From positions 42,048,125 to 42,112,124 of the forward strand of contig NC_091932.1 in the NCBI RefSeq assembly GCF_041260155.1: a stretch of DNA of 64,000 nt. The letters are read 5' to 3'. Source of the DNA: Ptychodera flava. Lineage: Eukaryota; Hemichordata; Enteropneusta; Ptychoderidae. How positions within the stretch are numbered: position 1 is the first letter of the stretch; each line of letters begins with the position of its first letter. A program made the translations under genes and the position numbers. Under the pieces are notes generated by a model. That model was given only the letters and a program-made list of their open reading frames with translations. It ran no database searches and had not been told where the DNA came from. This document shows positions 1 to 15,194 of this stretch, in pieces.

Positions 1-542
1 ACATCGATTGAAGTCAATTCCATGACATTGTTTACTTACACATGTTCAGCAGATTTGTCTCCGATTCCTTAAAGTTCAAACCAGTTGCATTCTTCATAAA
101 ATATTCAATCCAGATGTAGATCTGTAAGTACTGATGACGTCACATATTTTGATAAGGTGTTGCCGGGATCAGCGGTCAAATACCATAATCACTATTTGTT
201 GAATTTCTCTCTGAGAGGAATGTTTGGTGTGAGACCTGCAATAATGGCATTTAAAGCTGACTGCATAAACATATTAAACGCCTGCAAAGAAAGATGTGAT
301 TAGATATATTTCAAAAATATATTAAACCAATATGGCGGTTTGCAGAAGTAATTCCAAGGACATTATAGAATAACATTGTCGATCACAGATTTGTTGCGTG
401 GTGTGTTTTGTCATGTTTTCGAGAAACATTAGAATATGTACACCAGAAACAATGTGTAATTTAGTGACCTATTATTGCACATAACCAAATATTTTAGGTA
501 CATGGAAGCTAAATGATTTTTTTGTTTCATTATTTTATATAG

Positions 543-3878
<3,336 letters not shown>

Positions 3879-3899
3879 TCGTCCTGATGTATAATGGGA

Positions 3900-3905
3900 A
3901 ATAAA
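3900..3905 (+). terminator. Candidate polyadenylation signal of the kinase gene
   Basis: AATAAA lies about 22 nt after the kinase stop codon. If used, the 3' UTR would be very short. Confidence 0.4.
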
Positions 3906-6590
3906 GGAATTGCCAAACTTCACTACTTTTCAACAAGGCCAACAGTTGCATATTAAAATATGGGGTGTGCGAGATATTGTACAACACCATCACAGGACAC
4001 CTGTTTTTTAAGGGGTGTTTCAGCATATTCGTCACTGGTCACATTCGTTAAGCTAAATTGTTGTACCTGTAAGTTATGTAACATATGTGTCGGAAAATGA
4101 TTTTGTCGCTTCCGGTGGTACGATGACTGTTTCAATAGACCTACAACCGCTTGTGCCACATCAAGGTTGTTCAGTCTATTGAGCATTATTAACTAGGAAT
4201 TTGCGATAACATAACGTCATTAAATACCACCATTGCCCATAATTTAGTTCAATATACATAAGTTTACAGTACACGGACAGAGGTAGTTCATGGATAGAGA
4301 GTATATGGCGCCAAGAATGTAGATCGAATATAGCCAAGTGCCTCAAGACCTGGTACCACCTCATTGCTATTTACAAACCATTATCCCAATGTTTTGTCAC
4401 AGTTTGTCTTACTTTAGACATTCCTTTTTCTACTTTCTATATTTTTACCAATCATAGAGATAGATAAATCAGGTTTTCACACAGTTTAATTGATATGTTA
4501 TGTGAACCCATTTACCTTTATATCATCCATGTATGCTTTTCATTGTCACCCAGTAGACGACTTACATACAGCAGACCATACTATCAGACTATGATAGAGA
4601 AACATCATGCACCTTTAGTCTATCATATTCGTCTGCCTCAGTAGTTTGTCATATCTTTCGTCAAAGGCTTTACCTTTCTCTTGTTTTGTTCGCGCACAAA
4701 AAGTGATATTGTCCATAAGTATTCATTATTCGAAGGATCCATAAATTCAACATTCGGACGACTAGTAGTCCCTTTTTACGTAAAATATCTCAGCATTTAC
4801 TTAAGATCATATATTTCAATTAGAAACATAACAGTAACCGTTAGGAAAATTTAAATACTCTTGTTTCAATGTCAAAACCTGAATGTTTGTTGATATGCCG
4901 GCAAATCCTTCAGCAGTGCCAGGACGAGAGATAATGCCTTTACAAGTTTGGCGTAAATGCCTTGGTTAAAATGCAATTTCAATATTGTATGATATCCGGA
5001 ACAAATGTACATGTACTTCAAGAATTATTGCACCCACAATAAATTTAATCGTTAAATAGGTACGTATAATTAATCGATGTTTACACAACTCCTTGTGATC
5101 ATTGGGATTAACTCATATTTATGAATACATTACCAGCGCTATTTTTATTTACTAATGTCGTACTTTAGTATTTGTCAATAATTGATTATTATTCTGGTAC
5201 GTCAATAATGCCTGGCCAGGCTTATCTGAAAAGTAGTTCACAGTTACGTAGATCAGACAAGTCAATGAGATTTGTAATAAAGACGATTGTTTCAGTTTAT
5301 TATAACAAGGGGAAAGAAAGAAGTCACTGTGATCAACTTGCAACATGTGACGTCATTCTGTCAGTTGTTGAAAAGGTTTCCATTTGTCTGTCGGCTCAGC
5401 AAATAGGAAATCCCAATACTTGAAGTTACGAATACGAAACCAGTAAAGCGTAAGCTGATAGGTTCAGCGAGTGTGTTTCTCAAATCTTGTATGGAATGAA
5501 TTCGGCACTCGGATCGTTACTTTTCGTCATAGGGTCTTGTCTTTCGCTTTCGGCTGATTTATTATTTTGTTCAAGCGCCAGTTATACTTTAAAAAATGAA
5601 AGTCAAGAAATTTTATGTAAATAAAGGTAATTTTTAAACGTTAATTAAAGCTTGGACAATGATCTTTGGGGAAAGCATAGCGAGGTATGGCGGTTGTGTT
5701 GGCACAGTAGGTTTGTGTTGAGATTTAGCGAAGCCAGTGAACACCAGATCATTAGAGCCGGCCGTGTGTTGGACTATTTCAAGGCCCAAGCAAGACCGTT
5801 TTCTTCCTGTGGAGCTTTCAAATTGGACTATCCAATAACAGAGTGTTTCAAAATGTGTGTTTGGTATTTTGATTGTTGAAACTGATAGGTTTGTAATCAG
5901 ATTTTATCAGACTGAGTATGTTATGAGTATCTAACGTCGATTATGATTTTGTGTACAAAGCGAAAGGTTATCTATTCGGTGTGTGTGAAATGATGACAGT
6001 TATGTGTGCAAAGGGTAATTCTTGAGGATATGATAACTGATAAGGAGGAATATCAAAGGTGGAGAACTATGATTGTACGATAAAACTGCAAGCAAGGACG
6101 GGATGCAATAGTGGAATCTTTCGATAGTGAAAATAATAATAGCGCCCTCCAAGGTCCTTCAATGTCCTGCGAATTTCTGTTGTCAAGGAAAAATAAAAAC
6201 TGCTAGATATTTTGTAATTCCAATGCTACGCGATCTGTGTCTGATATCGTACACATTGACGCTTTGGATTTGTCCTCAGAAAGCAGAGCAATTTTGTTAA
6301 CACTTGTCGAAGTGACCATTGATATCAACCGATGTAGAACACCGTGGTCACGTGGAAATCTATTTTCTTCATTCATAATGTTCTATCAATACATATCAAT
6401 TATAATCATCAATGTAACTGTTTAATATCTTTCCGTTATTTTCCTTCTACATAAAACAGGTGAATCGTATCCAATGATTTTCACATAATAACCATTAGAG
6501 GTCAAAACGCTTGAACTTTTGGTGATTTTTTTCTTCTAATCACATTTTTGTTTTTGATGTCAACTGTAATATCTTGTTCTACACCGCAGC
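3906..6590. other. Stretch without recognised genes downstream of the kinase
   Basis: I see no exon with a family motif and no clear repeat. The open frames are short and have no recognisable composition. Confidence 0.5.
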
Positions 6591-6649
6591 ATGTTTAAAT
6601 ATTTTTGGTTTCGAGACCATGGGACCCAAAACTCTTGTAATCGTTCTGT

Positions 6650-6707
6650 ATAATAATAATAATAATAATAATATAAGTATTATATAAAAATAATAATAAT
6701 AATAATA
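6650..6707 (+). repeat. Two short (AAT)n runs
   Basis: AAT runs at about 6650-6672 and 6690-6707 flank a short AT-rich spacer, at the upstream edge of the X-box-like array. Confidence 0.7.
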
Positions 6708-6709
6708 GG

Positions 6710-7460
6710 TTCAATTTCCGTGAAAATTTCACCATAAGGGTATTTGGGTCGAAAAGACCAAATATGATATCGATTTTACTGCCCCATGTTTCCATGGTAA
6801 CTATTTTAGGGGTTGAAAATTTCAGTTTTTCTAATATCCAATGAAAAGTTTCTTTGATTGATATGAAAACTAACTATCGGAGGGAGTTCGGGTCAGAGAA
6901 CATAAAAAACCAGACTTATTTTATTGTTTTGAGTTGCCATGGTAACTATTCTGGGATTGAAAATGTTACTTTTTCACTAATTCCTACTAAAGAACTATTG
7001 ATTGATGCAAAAATTGATAATAAGGGTTTTTCTGGTTAGCACACCAAAGAAAAAATCACACTCATTTTAATGTGAGATGTTTCCATGGCAACCGTTCAGG
7101 AGTAAAAATTACCAGTTTTTCAAAGATTCCATCTAAAATCCAGGAATCAACAGAATGTGTTATATCAAAGGGATATTTTGGGTAAGAAAGACCAAATATC
7201 CAGTGTAAAAATCCAGTAATCAACAGAAATATTATACCAAAGGCTTATTTCGGGTTAGAAAGACAAAATATGACATCCATTTTTACTGCCCTGTGTTTCC
7301 ATAGTAACCTATTTGCGTTATAAAATTTCAATTTTTTTCCTAAGTCCATTAAAGTAATCCCAGTTACTATTAAAATGCTCTCCTAAGTGTATTTATAACA
7401 GCATGAACTCCATGTTCATTTTTATTTATGTTGCCATAGTAATCATTTCGGTAACTACAG
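6710..7460 (+). repeat. Degenerate tandem repeat (about 146 bp unit) carrying X-box-like palindromes
   Basis: Each unit has a 14-bp palindrome followed by a diverged AT-rich part. The palindromes are GTTTCCATGGTAAC (6788), GTTGCCATGGTAAC (6933), GTTTCCATGGCAAC (7079), GTTTCCATAGTAAC (7295) and GTTGCCATAGTAAT (7430). Spacings are 145, 146, 216 and 135 bp. The sequence before the palindrome (AGAAAGACCAAATATGA, then TTTACTGCCC) recurs in units 1 and 4. The palindrome fits the known RFX X-box; binding is not shown. Confidence 0.7.
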
Positions 7461-7481
7461 TTTTTTTTTTTATTTAAAACC

Positions 7482-7507
7482 ATAGACCCTCGAGAGGGTC
7501 TATGGTA
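7482..7507. repeat. Mini-palindrome, 12-bp arms, flanked by TAAAAC repeats
   Basis: CCATAGACCCTC and GAGGGTCTATGG are separated by GA. TAAAAC occurs on both sides, as if the palindrome had been inserted. See the similar one at 15163. Confidence 0.7.
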
Positions 7508-8954
7508 AAACATAATTCACTGTTTTTTGTTTATTTTATGGAATTCTAAGTAACAACTTTAACATTTGTTCTATAATAATAATAATAATTGTAATTTGTC
7601 TGCCTTCATTCTAGAAAGAATAATAAGATAATGTATATTGGGGCCATTTTGGTCAAAATTATGTTTTCCGTTAATTTTAGTATGTTAGAATTAATTTTAA
7701 TAGACCAGAAATAATTTTTCAAGCATTTTTAATTGTGTTTCATGCAGTCATCCCAAGTAAGTGTTATATAGTATATTACTAACTTATTATGCATTTATGG
7801 AATTAAGTTTATGCCTTTAATTAATTTATGTGCTGAAATTAATTCTACTAGTATCCGAACCCAATCCTCCTTATCACCCAATGTACCATTATATTTATCA
7901 CAAGCAGTAACTGTAGCGCACACTTTTTTTGTTTGATTTAAAACATAATTAACTGGTACTTTATTTTATGGATTTATAATTAACGACGTATCATACTTTT
8001 CATTTTATAATAATTTATTTTGATTTCTTTGCCTAATTCAAATAAGAATAATGAAGACAAATTATTTCTGATTGTTTTAACTAAAGTAAAATTATGGCCA
8101 TGGAGTGGTGCATTATTTTTTGTGACCTGACGTGACCCATAAACTTTATGATTCTGGTGATTAGGTAGATCTCCCCTTTCCATGGTAGCAATGGCTAAAT
8201 TTGAACATGGTCCCTGTATACCTTTAAAAAATTTTTTAGACCCTGCAGGCCAAGACAAGGGGAAATATTACAAGTTAAATGTTTCATGTTTAATATTGCC
8301 CAGGGCTCGAAATTAACTTTTTCCCCTGGTAGTCCACTTGGGCAACCATATTCTGAAGTTGGTCATGCATATTTTAGATCAGGGGTATCTTTTTTCCTTA
8401 CTCAGACAAGAAAGAGCTATTTTACAAGGTTTTGCCCATGAAGTGAATTTTTTAGTCTTTTGATGTGTATACTTGCACACCTTTAATGACCAAGGAAACA
8501 GGTGTAATGGACGACAGTGGGACTCAGAAGTTTTGTGACCTATAAACAACCCGTTTCACTCTCACAGTTTTATGCACATTTTAAAAGTCGCCATGACAAC
8601 ATTACAACAATATGGCCTTTCAGCACTGAGACATACTGTACCCGGGCTAAAAATAGACCGTGGCCCTACTGTTGGGAGGAGGCATAATTTCCGTGTCATT
8701 TTGATTGATATATTATTATCAAAATGCAACGAGAATGCGTTTTTATTGGCCATCGTTTCCTGTGCCTGTCATTCAAGTACGTCCGTTCAGATATGGAAAC
8801 TTTGTTGCAAAGTTCCACGGCACGGCCGGTCGTCTCCAGAACAAAGTCATACTATGGCAAATTTCTATGCCCAGCTGGGTTTGACTGCATTTATCTAGCT
8901 CGTCCCAAAGTGACGGACGCATCTTTCAATAAATTCAACCTTTCAGCTTGGTGA
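7508..8954. other. Stretch without recognised genes
   Basis: AT-rich to about 8280. GGGCTCGAAATTAACTTTTT at 8303 followed by TAGTCCACTTGGGCAACC looks like the start of a dispersed repeat, but I cannot name it. The small open frames at 8572-8954 have no motif that I know. Confidence 0.4.
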
Positions 8955-9232
8955 AAAACGCATTTATTGATTCGCCAAAGGCCTGTGGACTCGCTTATTT
9001 TTGCACAAGTGCTGCATGGACATAGGAAAAAGTTGTTGAATACTCACTGTTTCAGTGAATCTGCCATGATGAGAGTTCTCAAATCATCTCAAATCATCTC
9101 AAAACGCATTTATTGATTCGCCAAAGGCCTGTGGACTCGCTTATTTTTGCACAAGTGCTGCATGGACATAGGAAAAAGTTGTTGAATACTCACTGTTTCA
9201 GTGAATCTGCCATGATGAGAGTTCTCAAATCA
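8955..9232 (+). repeat. Recent tandem duplication, period 146 bp
   Basis: The block starting AAAACGCATTTATTGATTCG at 8955 recurs at 9101. By eye about 132 bp are identical, ending in TTCTCAAATCA, with a short TCTCAAATCA repeat at the junction. This means a very recent duplication or an assembly artefact. Confidence 0.85.
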
Positions 9233-9894
9233 AAAAATGTTGCCGAGCTCGAATACAAATGTCTTCTCATTAAATTACGTCATTGTGATACAAGAGTTAG
9301 CATTCCAAAGTCTGTCACCCAGATTTTTTCAAAGTCTGGAGATGGCCGACACTTCCATCTGAATGATTGAACGCTGAATGATTCCATCGCATATTATCTG
9401 GCAATATGTACAGTAGAAATACTGTATACCGTCGCTCCAGGTACGTATAAGCTTATACCCCACAAAATGGCCACAGGCGGCGTGAACTTTCTGAAAGGAT
9501 TTCCTAAACGTCCTACTTGTTACCTTAGGGACTCACTTGTGATGTCCTGAAAAGTATTCTCTGCAGTAACTCCAGTTTCTGTCAAGATGCAAAGCTCAAC
9601 GACAAGATTATAGCACGAGACGTACAGACGACACATTCACGTGCAGTTAAACTCAATTGCGCATGCTCATATTGGCAGACTACACTGGCAAACGAGTGCG
9701 CATGCGTGAAGGTATATTTGCAGCAAGTGAATACACTGGCATAAACTATTCACAGTCGCTGTGGCTGTGCCTTGTTTTGTGCGCGCGCACGACTGCCACG
9801 ATGGGCCTGCATTCGAACACCTCTTTTTCAGAATTCCCACAGCTTCAATGAACTGTTATTAGATTTCTATATAATACTTATAGCCCCTAAACTT

Positions 9895-10006
<112 letters not shown>

Positions 10007-10009
10007 CGT

Positions 10010-12280
10010 CCTCAAAACGCTTTTTTTCAAATTTCCCCGGTCAATTCTCAATTCGGCAAACCATGGGTATTCCTATCCCTTCCATTCCCTCATTTGACAT
10101 GATCAACCCACCTTTATAATTTCCATTTGTACGGAATTGCGTATAAATATATTCGAACCTTCTAATAACGGACAAATGTAAATTAGGATCGGGTCATGAG
10201 GTTTGAACAATGTTTGTGAAAGGTTACTATCTTTTCAGCCCCTTTCTGGATCAGGCTAAATTTGTTGGACACAAAGGAGAAGAAAATGCTGTTTGCTAAG
10301 ACAGTTTGCTCCTATGAAATTACGACTACAGAGAAAATACTTTCTTAGGCCAGGAAGAAAAAATAAATTGTTCATCGGAATCGCCGCTTCTACTTTGGCA
10401 TATTGGAAATTTTTTTTTTTTTTTGATCGCGGCAAATTCTTACTTCCGCATTACAAATATTTTTAGTACTGCCGCTGGTGGCGCCCTACACTGTGTCGGG
10501 TTTTCGCGGGCACGGGATTTTGAATGAGACTTCATACGTGTTCGGACTTAGTTGACCGCCAACACGTTGTTGTGACGTCTGAATTTGGCGAATCACGACG
10601 CAAAGTGGGTCGATTTGGCATGTCACATCATGAGTATTAATTTGATCGCCAACATTCGACGTGATGGCCAACAGTTAGTTCCAGAGACGCTATTCAGTGT
10701 TTGTCCTTATATTACGTTCGGCGATTTGTTCAAGATCATGACAGCAGATGAATGAAAATTGCATCGAAAGTATAAAAATTTACGGCAATGACAAAACACA
10801 TGGTTGCGTCGATGTTAAAGTACGATCTGAATGATGACTATATAACTTCACTCCGATCACAGTACAGTGTTGTTAGACATTGTGTAAAATGTGTATATAT
10901 AGACAGTGGTAAAGAGGCCAAAACATGGGGCCAAAGTAAAATGAAAAAACTCAGATGCTAGGTCCCACCAGGACAATATTAAAGGACAATACTGAATTGT
11001 TGAATTTCAGTGATTTGCTGTACATTTCAGTTTTATTCTGAGAGAATGTTGAAATGCTCAGAATATGTTGTGCAAACACTAACTGTGAATGTAAGGCCTA
11101 TGTTATTGTTGGGAAATATAGTATTGAATTCAGTTACCAGTATCAGTGTTTCTTGTCTGAGATATTTCTGGTAAAAAGGGAAACAATTATCTTGCCTTGT
11201 CTGCATCTGTGCAAAAATGCCAGAGAATCGCGTTTACCTTCGGCCTAAAAAAAAAAAAACAAAAAAAAAAATTTTCGCTCGCCGCTCCTGAGACTTGGTC
11301 CAAAAAATCCGATGAACAAGATTTTTTTTCTCTGGCCTTATTTTAGAATTTTTACCACTATATGGGATGATGTTTATTCATTTGCCTATTAGTTATGTCA
11401 TCAACTTGGTTTCAGCTAACTAAAATCTGCATCAACACAAAATACAAATATTACCACAATTTCAAAGTCATAGAGCGATCACTCCTACGTTTGTTTTTAC
11501 CAGTTGATCAAACTTAGATTTGTGCCCAAGTAAGACTATATTTTGGCAAAAATGTAAACATTCTTGGTTGGTAGTTTTTGATTTATTTTTTTATAATTTC
11601 TTGATTGACTGAACTCATTTTCATATTTCTTTAGCCATAACATTAATATCACAGAAAAACTGTCGTAGACCCGAACTACATGTACACTTTAAAATTAAAT
11701 TTCAAGCTGATTGGCAGTGTCGTTTCAGAGTAGACAGACACTGAGCAGATGACGGACACTGAACAGCTACTACTAACCCATGTACCGCCTTCTGCAATTG
11801 TTTTTTGTATATGGCAAGTTGACGCGATAAACCAAGTATTTTCGATGTAGTTTTTGATAATCTCATAAGCGGATGTAAACGTTAATGTTGTCATATACTA
11901 ATCTAAGATGTATTTCCAACACGGGCAGACATGGCAGCAATTTTCAACTGTTAAAAGCATTTGTTAAAGGTAGGGGGCGTCGGAACTGCGCGTGTGCAAC
12001 TTTCTTGTTTACAAAGAATGTATTTTGTGCCTGATCTAGATGTATCATCAAAATAGCTGCAAAATTTACATTTTACAATATTCATCGTTAACAAAGATGT
12101 TTTAACTTTCATAAATCGCCAACGTACCCTCGATACAGTGTTTACATCGGTCGTAGGGGTCCCTGGCAGCCTTTTAGCAAAGTTCAGAGGACCCCCTCAC
12201 TTTAAATACCCTACCACTTTCTTTTCCGTATGAAAAGAAAAATCGTTTAATTCATCGACACATCCGTCAATAACAAACGG
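10010..12280. other. Stretch without recognised genes
   Basis: It contains short homopolymer tracts (T at 10409, A at 11248-11270). I found no gene or element. Confidence 0.45.
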
Positions 12281-12282
12281 TA

Positions 12283-12335
12283 ATTAAAGCTGCAAGCAGC
12301 GTTGGCAGGGCCCAAGCGGTTGCCATGGTTGACAG
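12283..12335 (+). repeat. Fragment of a dispersed repeat (AGCTGCAAGCAGCGTTGGC type)
   Basis: It starts TTAAAGCTGCAAGCAGCG, followed by GGGCCCAAGC and an X-box-like GTTGCCATGG. I recognise this start from dispersed repeats in aquatic animal genomes. The family and right end are unknown. Confidence 0.35.
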
Positions 12336-14095
12336 TAATAGTAATTTTGATTCACAAAATTTGACCTTAAATGGTCACTTTGTTCTCGTAAGGAAACACT
12401 TTGAATATTATCTCGTGTTATTGCTAGATTTTAGTAGTTATTTGTAGTGTGCAAGGGTAGTTGTTTTCAAATTCTGTGACACAACAGACCACTATGGAAA
12501 AAAATTAAGTATCAGCCATTCAAGCCTTTGACATACCAGGCATGAAAATGCAAACTTTAAGATAAGGGTTGTTTTCGACGATCTCGTACCTTTCCAATTT
12601 GGGTTGATCAATTGAACCTTCCTTGACATTTATTGGCTGTCATCCCGTGTGCTTTTGTTAATTATATATTTGTTATGAAAAGTACTGCCCATGTTGGAGT
12701 TTTCAGACCTGCAGCATTGCTTCTTAAGTTTGGGCTTCAAATGCGGCAAATGCGTTGCAAAACCAATTTCTGCCATATTCGATATACAGAGTAATGTTAA
12801 TTCATGGTAATGAATGAGCGTCGTCGATTTTCTTGGCTTCTCAGGGGAATAAAGAGAATGATTCAGCCGTGTGCGGGCGCTCTTCAAACCCGGCTTTACC
12901 GCTGCAGCGACACGTCTGTGATATTAAACGGCTGAATCTTTCAGTTTTCTCCATAGAGATTAAATAAATAGAGTGAAAATGACTTATGTGAAATCATCTT
13001 CTTTTACTTGTTCCGAAATATAGCGTTCCAAAAGATAAAATTATCGATGAAAAGACTAACCACATGAAGGCCGATATTTATCCTAGGGCTTTGCATTTAT
13101 GAAACAAAAACAGTGGATAAAAAAGAATTATCAATCACATAAACCTTGTTCAGAAAATCGTCAAGACCAGACATCTGTCGTGTTCATGGATTACACTTTG
13201 TGTTTCCCGCGAACTTGTAAGGATGATGACTTTGGTTACCAACATTTTTTATTTTTTTTAAAAATTTTTAATGTCATACAACGCACGTTGTTCAAGGTGT
13301 CAATGCATTTTGACGAGAAACTCCTGAGAAGTGGTGATTTTTGTACTACAAAGGTAGTATTTTTCAATTTTTGTGTAAAAAATCCCGCTTTTGCGAAATA
13401 TTTTTGAGTACTACCCCTTCCACCTTTCGTAACGGGCACATGGACGTGACAAATTTAATGTTAAGGTAATTGTTTTGGGGTGCATTTCGATACGTTTCAA
13501 ATATCGGTTGAGAGGTTTTTTAGATTTACTTGCTATCGTCCCAATTATCGGCATCGTTATCTTTTAAAAATATGGCCGATGACAAGAGTATTCACCACAA
13601 CCGATCAAACAAGTTTGCGGATAACTGCTAAAAGTGATTTGCAAAAGATGCGTTAAGAACGACACAGATTTGATAACTGGGTTGAAGGTTTGTTTGTTCC
13701 TTGATCAATTATAAGACTTTAATTAATAAGAAAGCCAACAAGTTGATCGCTTATAACAATTTATACACATGCTCACCTTTGAAGATATACATTATTACAG
13801 AATAGTTTAAAGAAGACGACCAAACGCGCACTTGTAACAAGAGTTGAACAATAAATTATGTACTCCGCCACCTTCTCCGTGCAAATCAAACTCAACAACG
13901 TAAAAAAACAAATTTGGAAATCGTATTCACTACAAAAAGTATGTATTACATTATTTAAATCTCTTATTGGTAGAAAAATTCTACTGACTGCCAGGTAGAT
14001 GTTTAAAAATGTAAAATGTATTTCATACTATATCAGATCATTTCACTTTTCCTTCGTACAAAAAAAAACAAAACAAAAAAAAAAACAAAACCAAA
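12336..14095. other. Stretch without recognised genes
   Basis: The open frames at 12630-12887 (minus) and 13099-13407 (plus) show no recognisable motif or composition. Confidence 0.45.
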
Positions 14096-14109
14096 AGCGT
14101 GTATGTACA

Positions 14110-14290
14110 CGGTGGGCGACCGCGGAATTAATATGCCGCTTAAATTCTCGCACCCCATGAGGGTGTTACCGCCGGCAGGGAGGGGAAAGGCTGCTCCTAG
14201 TCTAATGCCAAACCCCATCTCCAGGTCAAAGCCTGGTAGCCCCAGCACGAGAATGTCATGGCGCGCCTGGGAAACGCCAGACTATCGCCA
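14110..14290. repeat. GC-rich repeat, copy 1
   Basis: This local GC-rich patch contains CACCCCATGAGGGTGTTACC, GCCGGCAGGGAGGGG and GCTCCTAGTC. A diverged relative lies at 22255-22320 (CACCCTATTACGGGGT, GGCCGGTAAGGGAGGGG, GTCCTGGTCC), so it is dispersed. No coding is evident. Confidence 0.5.
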
Positions 14291-15155
14291 ACTTTTCTGA
14301 GTACTCCTCTGTATTTAAATCACAATGCGACAGCAAAACACTATCTTCAGTTTCCATCAAGTTAAACCCACAAAGGTTCAACACCAAAACAAACTGTATC
14401 CCGCTATGTCACTTTTACCTCCGCATTGGAAATATACAAGAAGAACCAAGAACGCGTAGAAAAGGTTGACGATGTTGTAGTTTGTGAAGGTTTTGATCTC
14501 ACTTTCTTATCCAGCGTCAAAGGCGACGTTGAACCTCTGCATACATCTGCATAATAAATAGTCATAAATTAAGTCCTGTCTTTTACACACCGCATTGTTA
14601 ACACCTAATTCATTAACACCTCGAATAGAGTGATCTGGGGACTGCAGGTCAACACTGTGTATTCTGTGCACTGATCGTATTCGTTTACCGTTTCAGTTTC
14701 AAACATGAAATATAAAGGAAACTATGCATGTTGCCAACGTGCAACAAAATCGCTGCGTAGTGACATTCAATTGGCATTCAATTTCGATTTATTTTCCATG
14801 ATTTTATTCTTTTCGTAAACTAAAGTATTCCTTTAAAATTCGACAATTATGTCCAAAAATATTCCAAGTCGGAACTGGAGTTGCCTGAGTCGATAACGAC
14901 CATTTCCATTGGCTAACTGCAACAGTTTGTATACCACATCTACTTGATGCAATATTAGGCAAAACGTTGATACTTGGGCCAGAGTAAGTTGTGTGGACGG
15001 CACCAGTTTTTAGAATTGTGTTCTCCCACAGTAAAAGTGGACAAAACAATTCGACGTTTGAAAATACGGAAACGTTTGAACTCCGTGTAACACCAAAATG
15101 AGAAGATTTTTAAGTCATGTAGAGCTCATGAAAATGGCTTAGGTGATTGTATTAT

Positions 15156-15194
15156 ATCTAAGCACAGTCCCTATAGAGGGACTGTGATCTAAGC
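15156..15194. repeat. Mini-palindrome, 10-bp arms, flanked by ATCTAAG repeats
   Basis: CACAGTCCCT and AGGGACTGTG flank ATAG (15163-15186). ATCTAAG stands immediately on both sides (15156-15162 and 15187-15193), which looks like a target-site duplication. Confidence 0.75.

Noticed and set aside
6710-7460. CRISPR-like spaced repeats
   Set aside because: The spacers are related to each other and the unit is a degenerate tandem repeat in an animal genome.
9113-9370. 85-residue frame over the 146-bp duplication
   Set aside because: The frame is open mainly because of the duplication; no motif or splice context.
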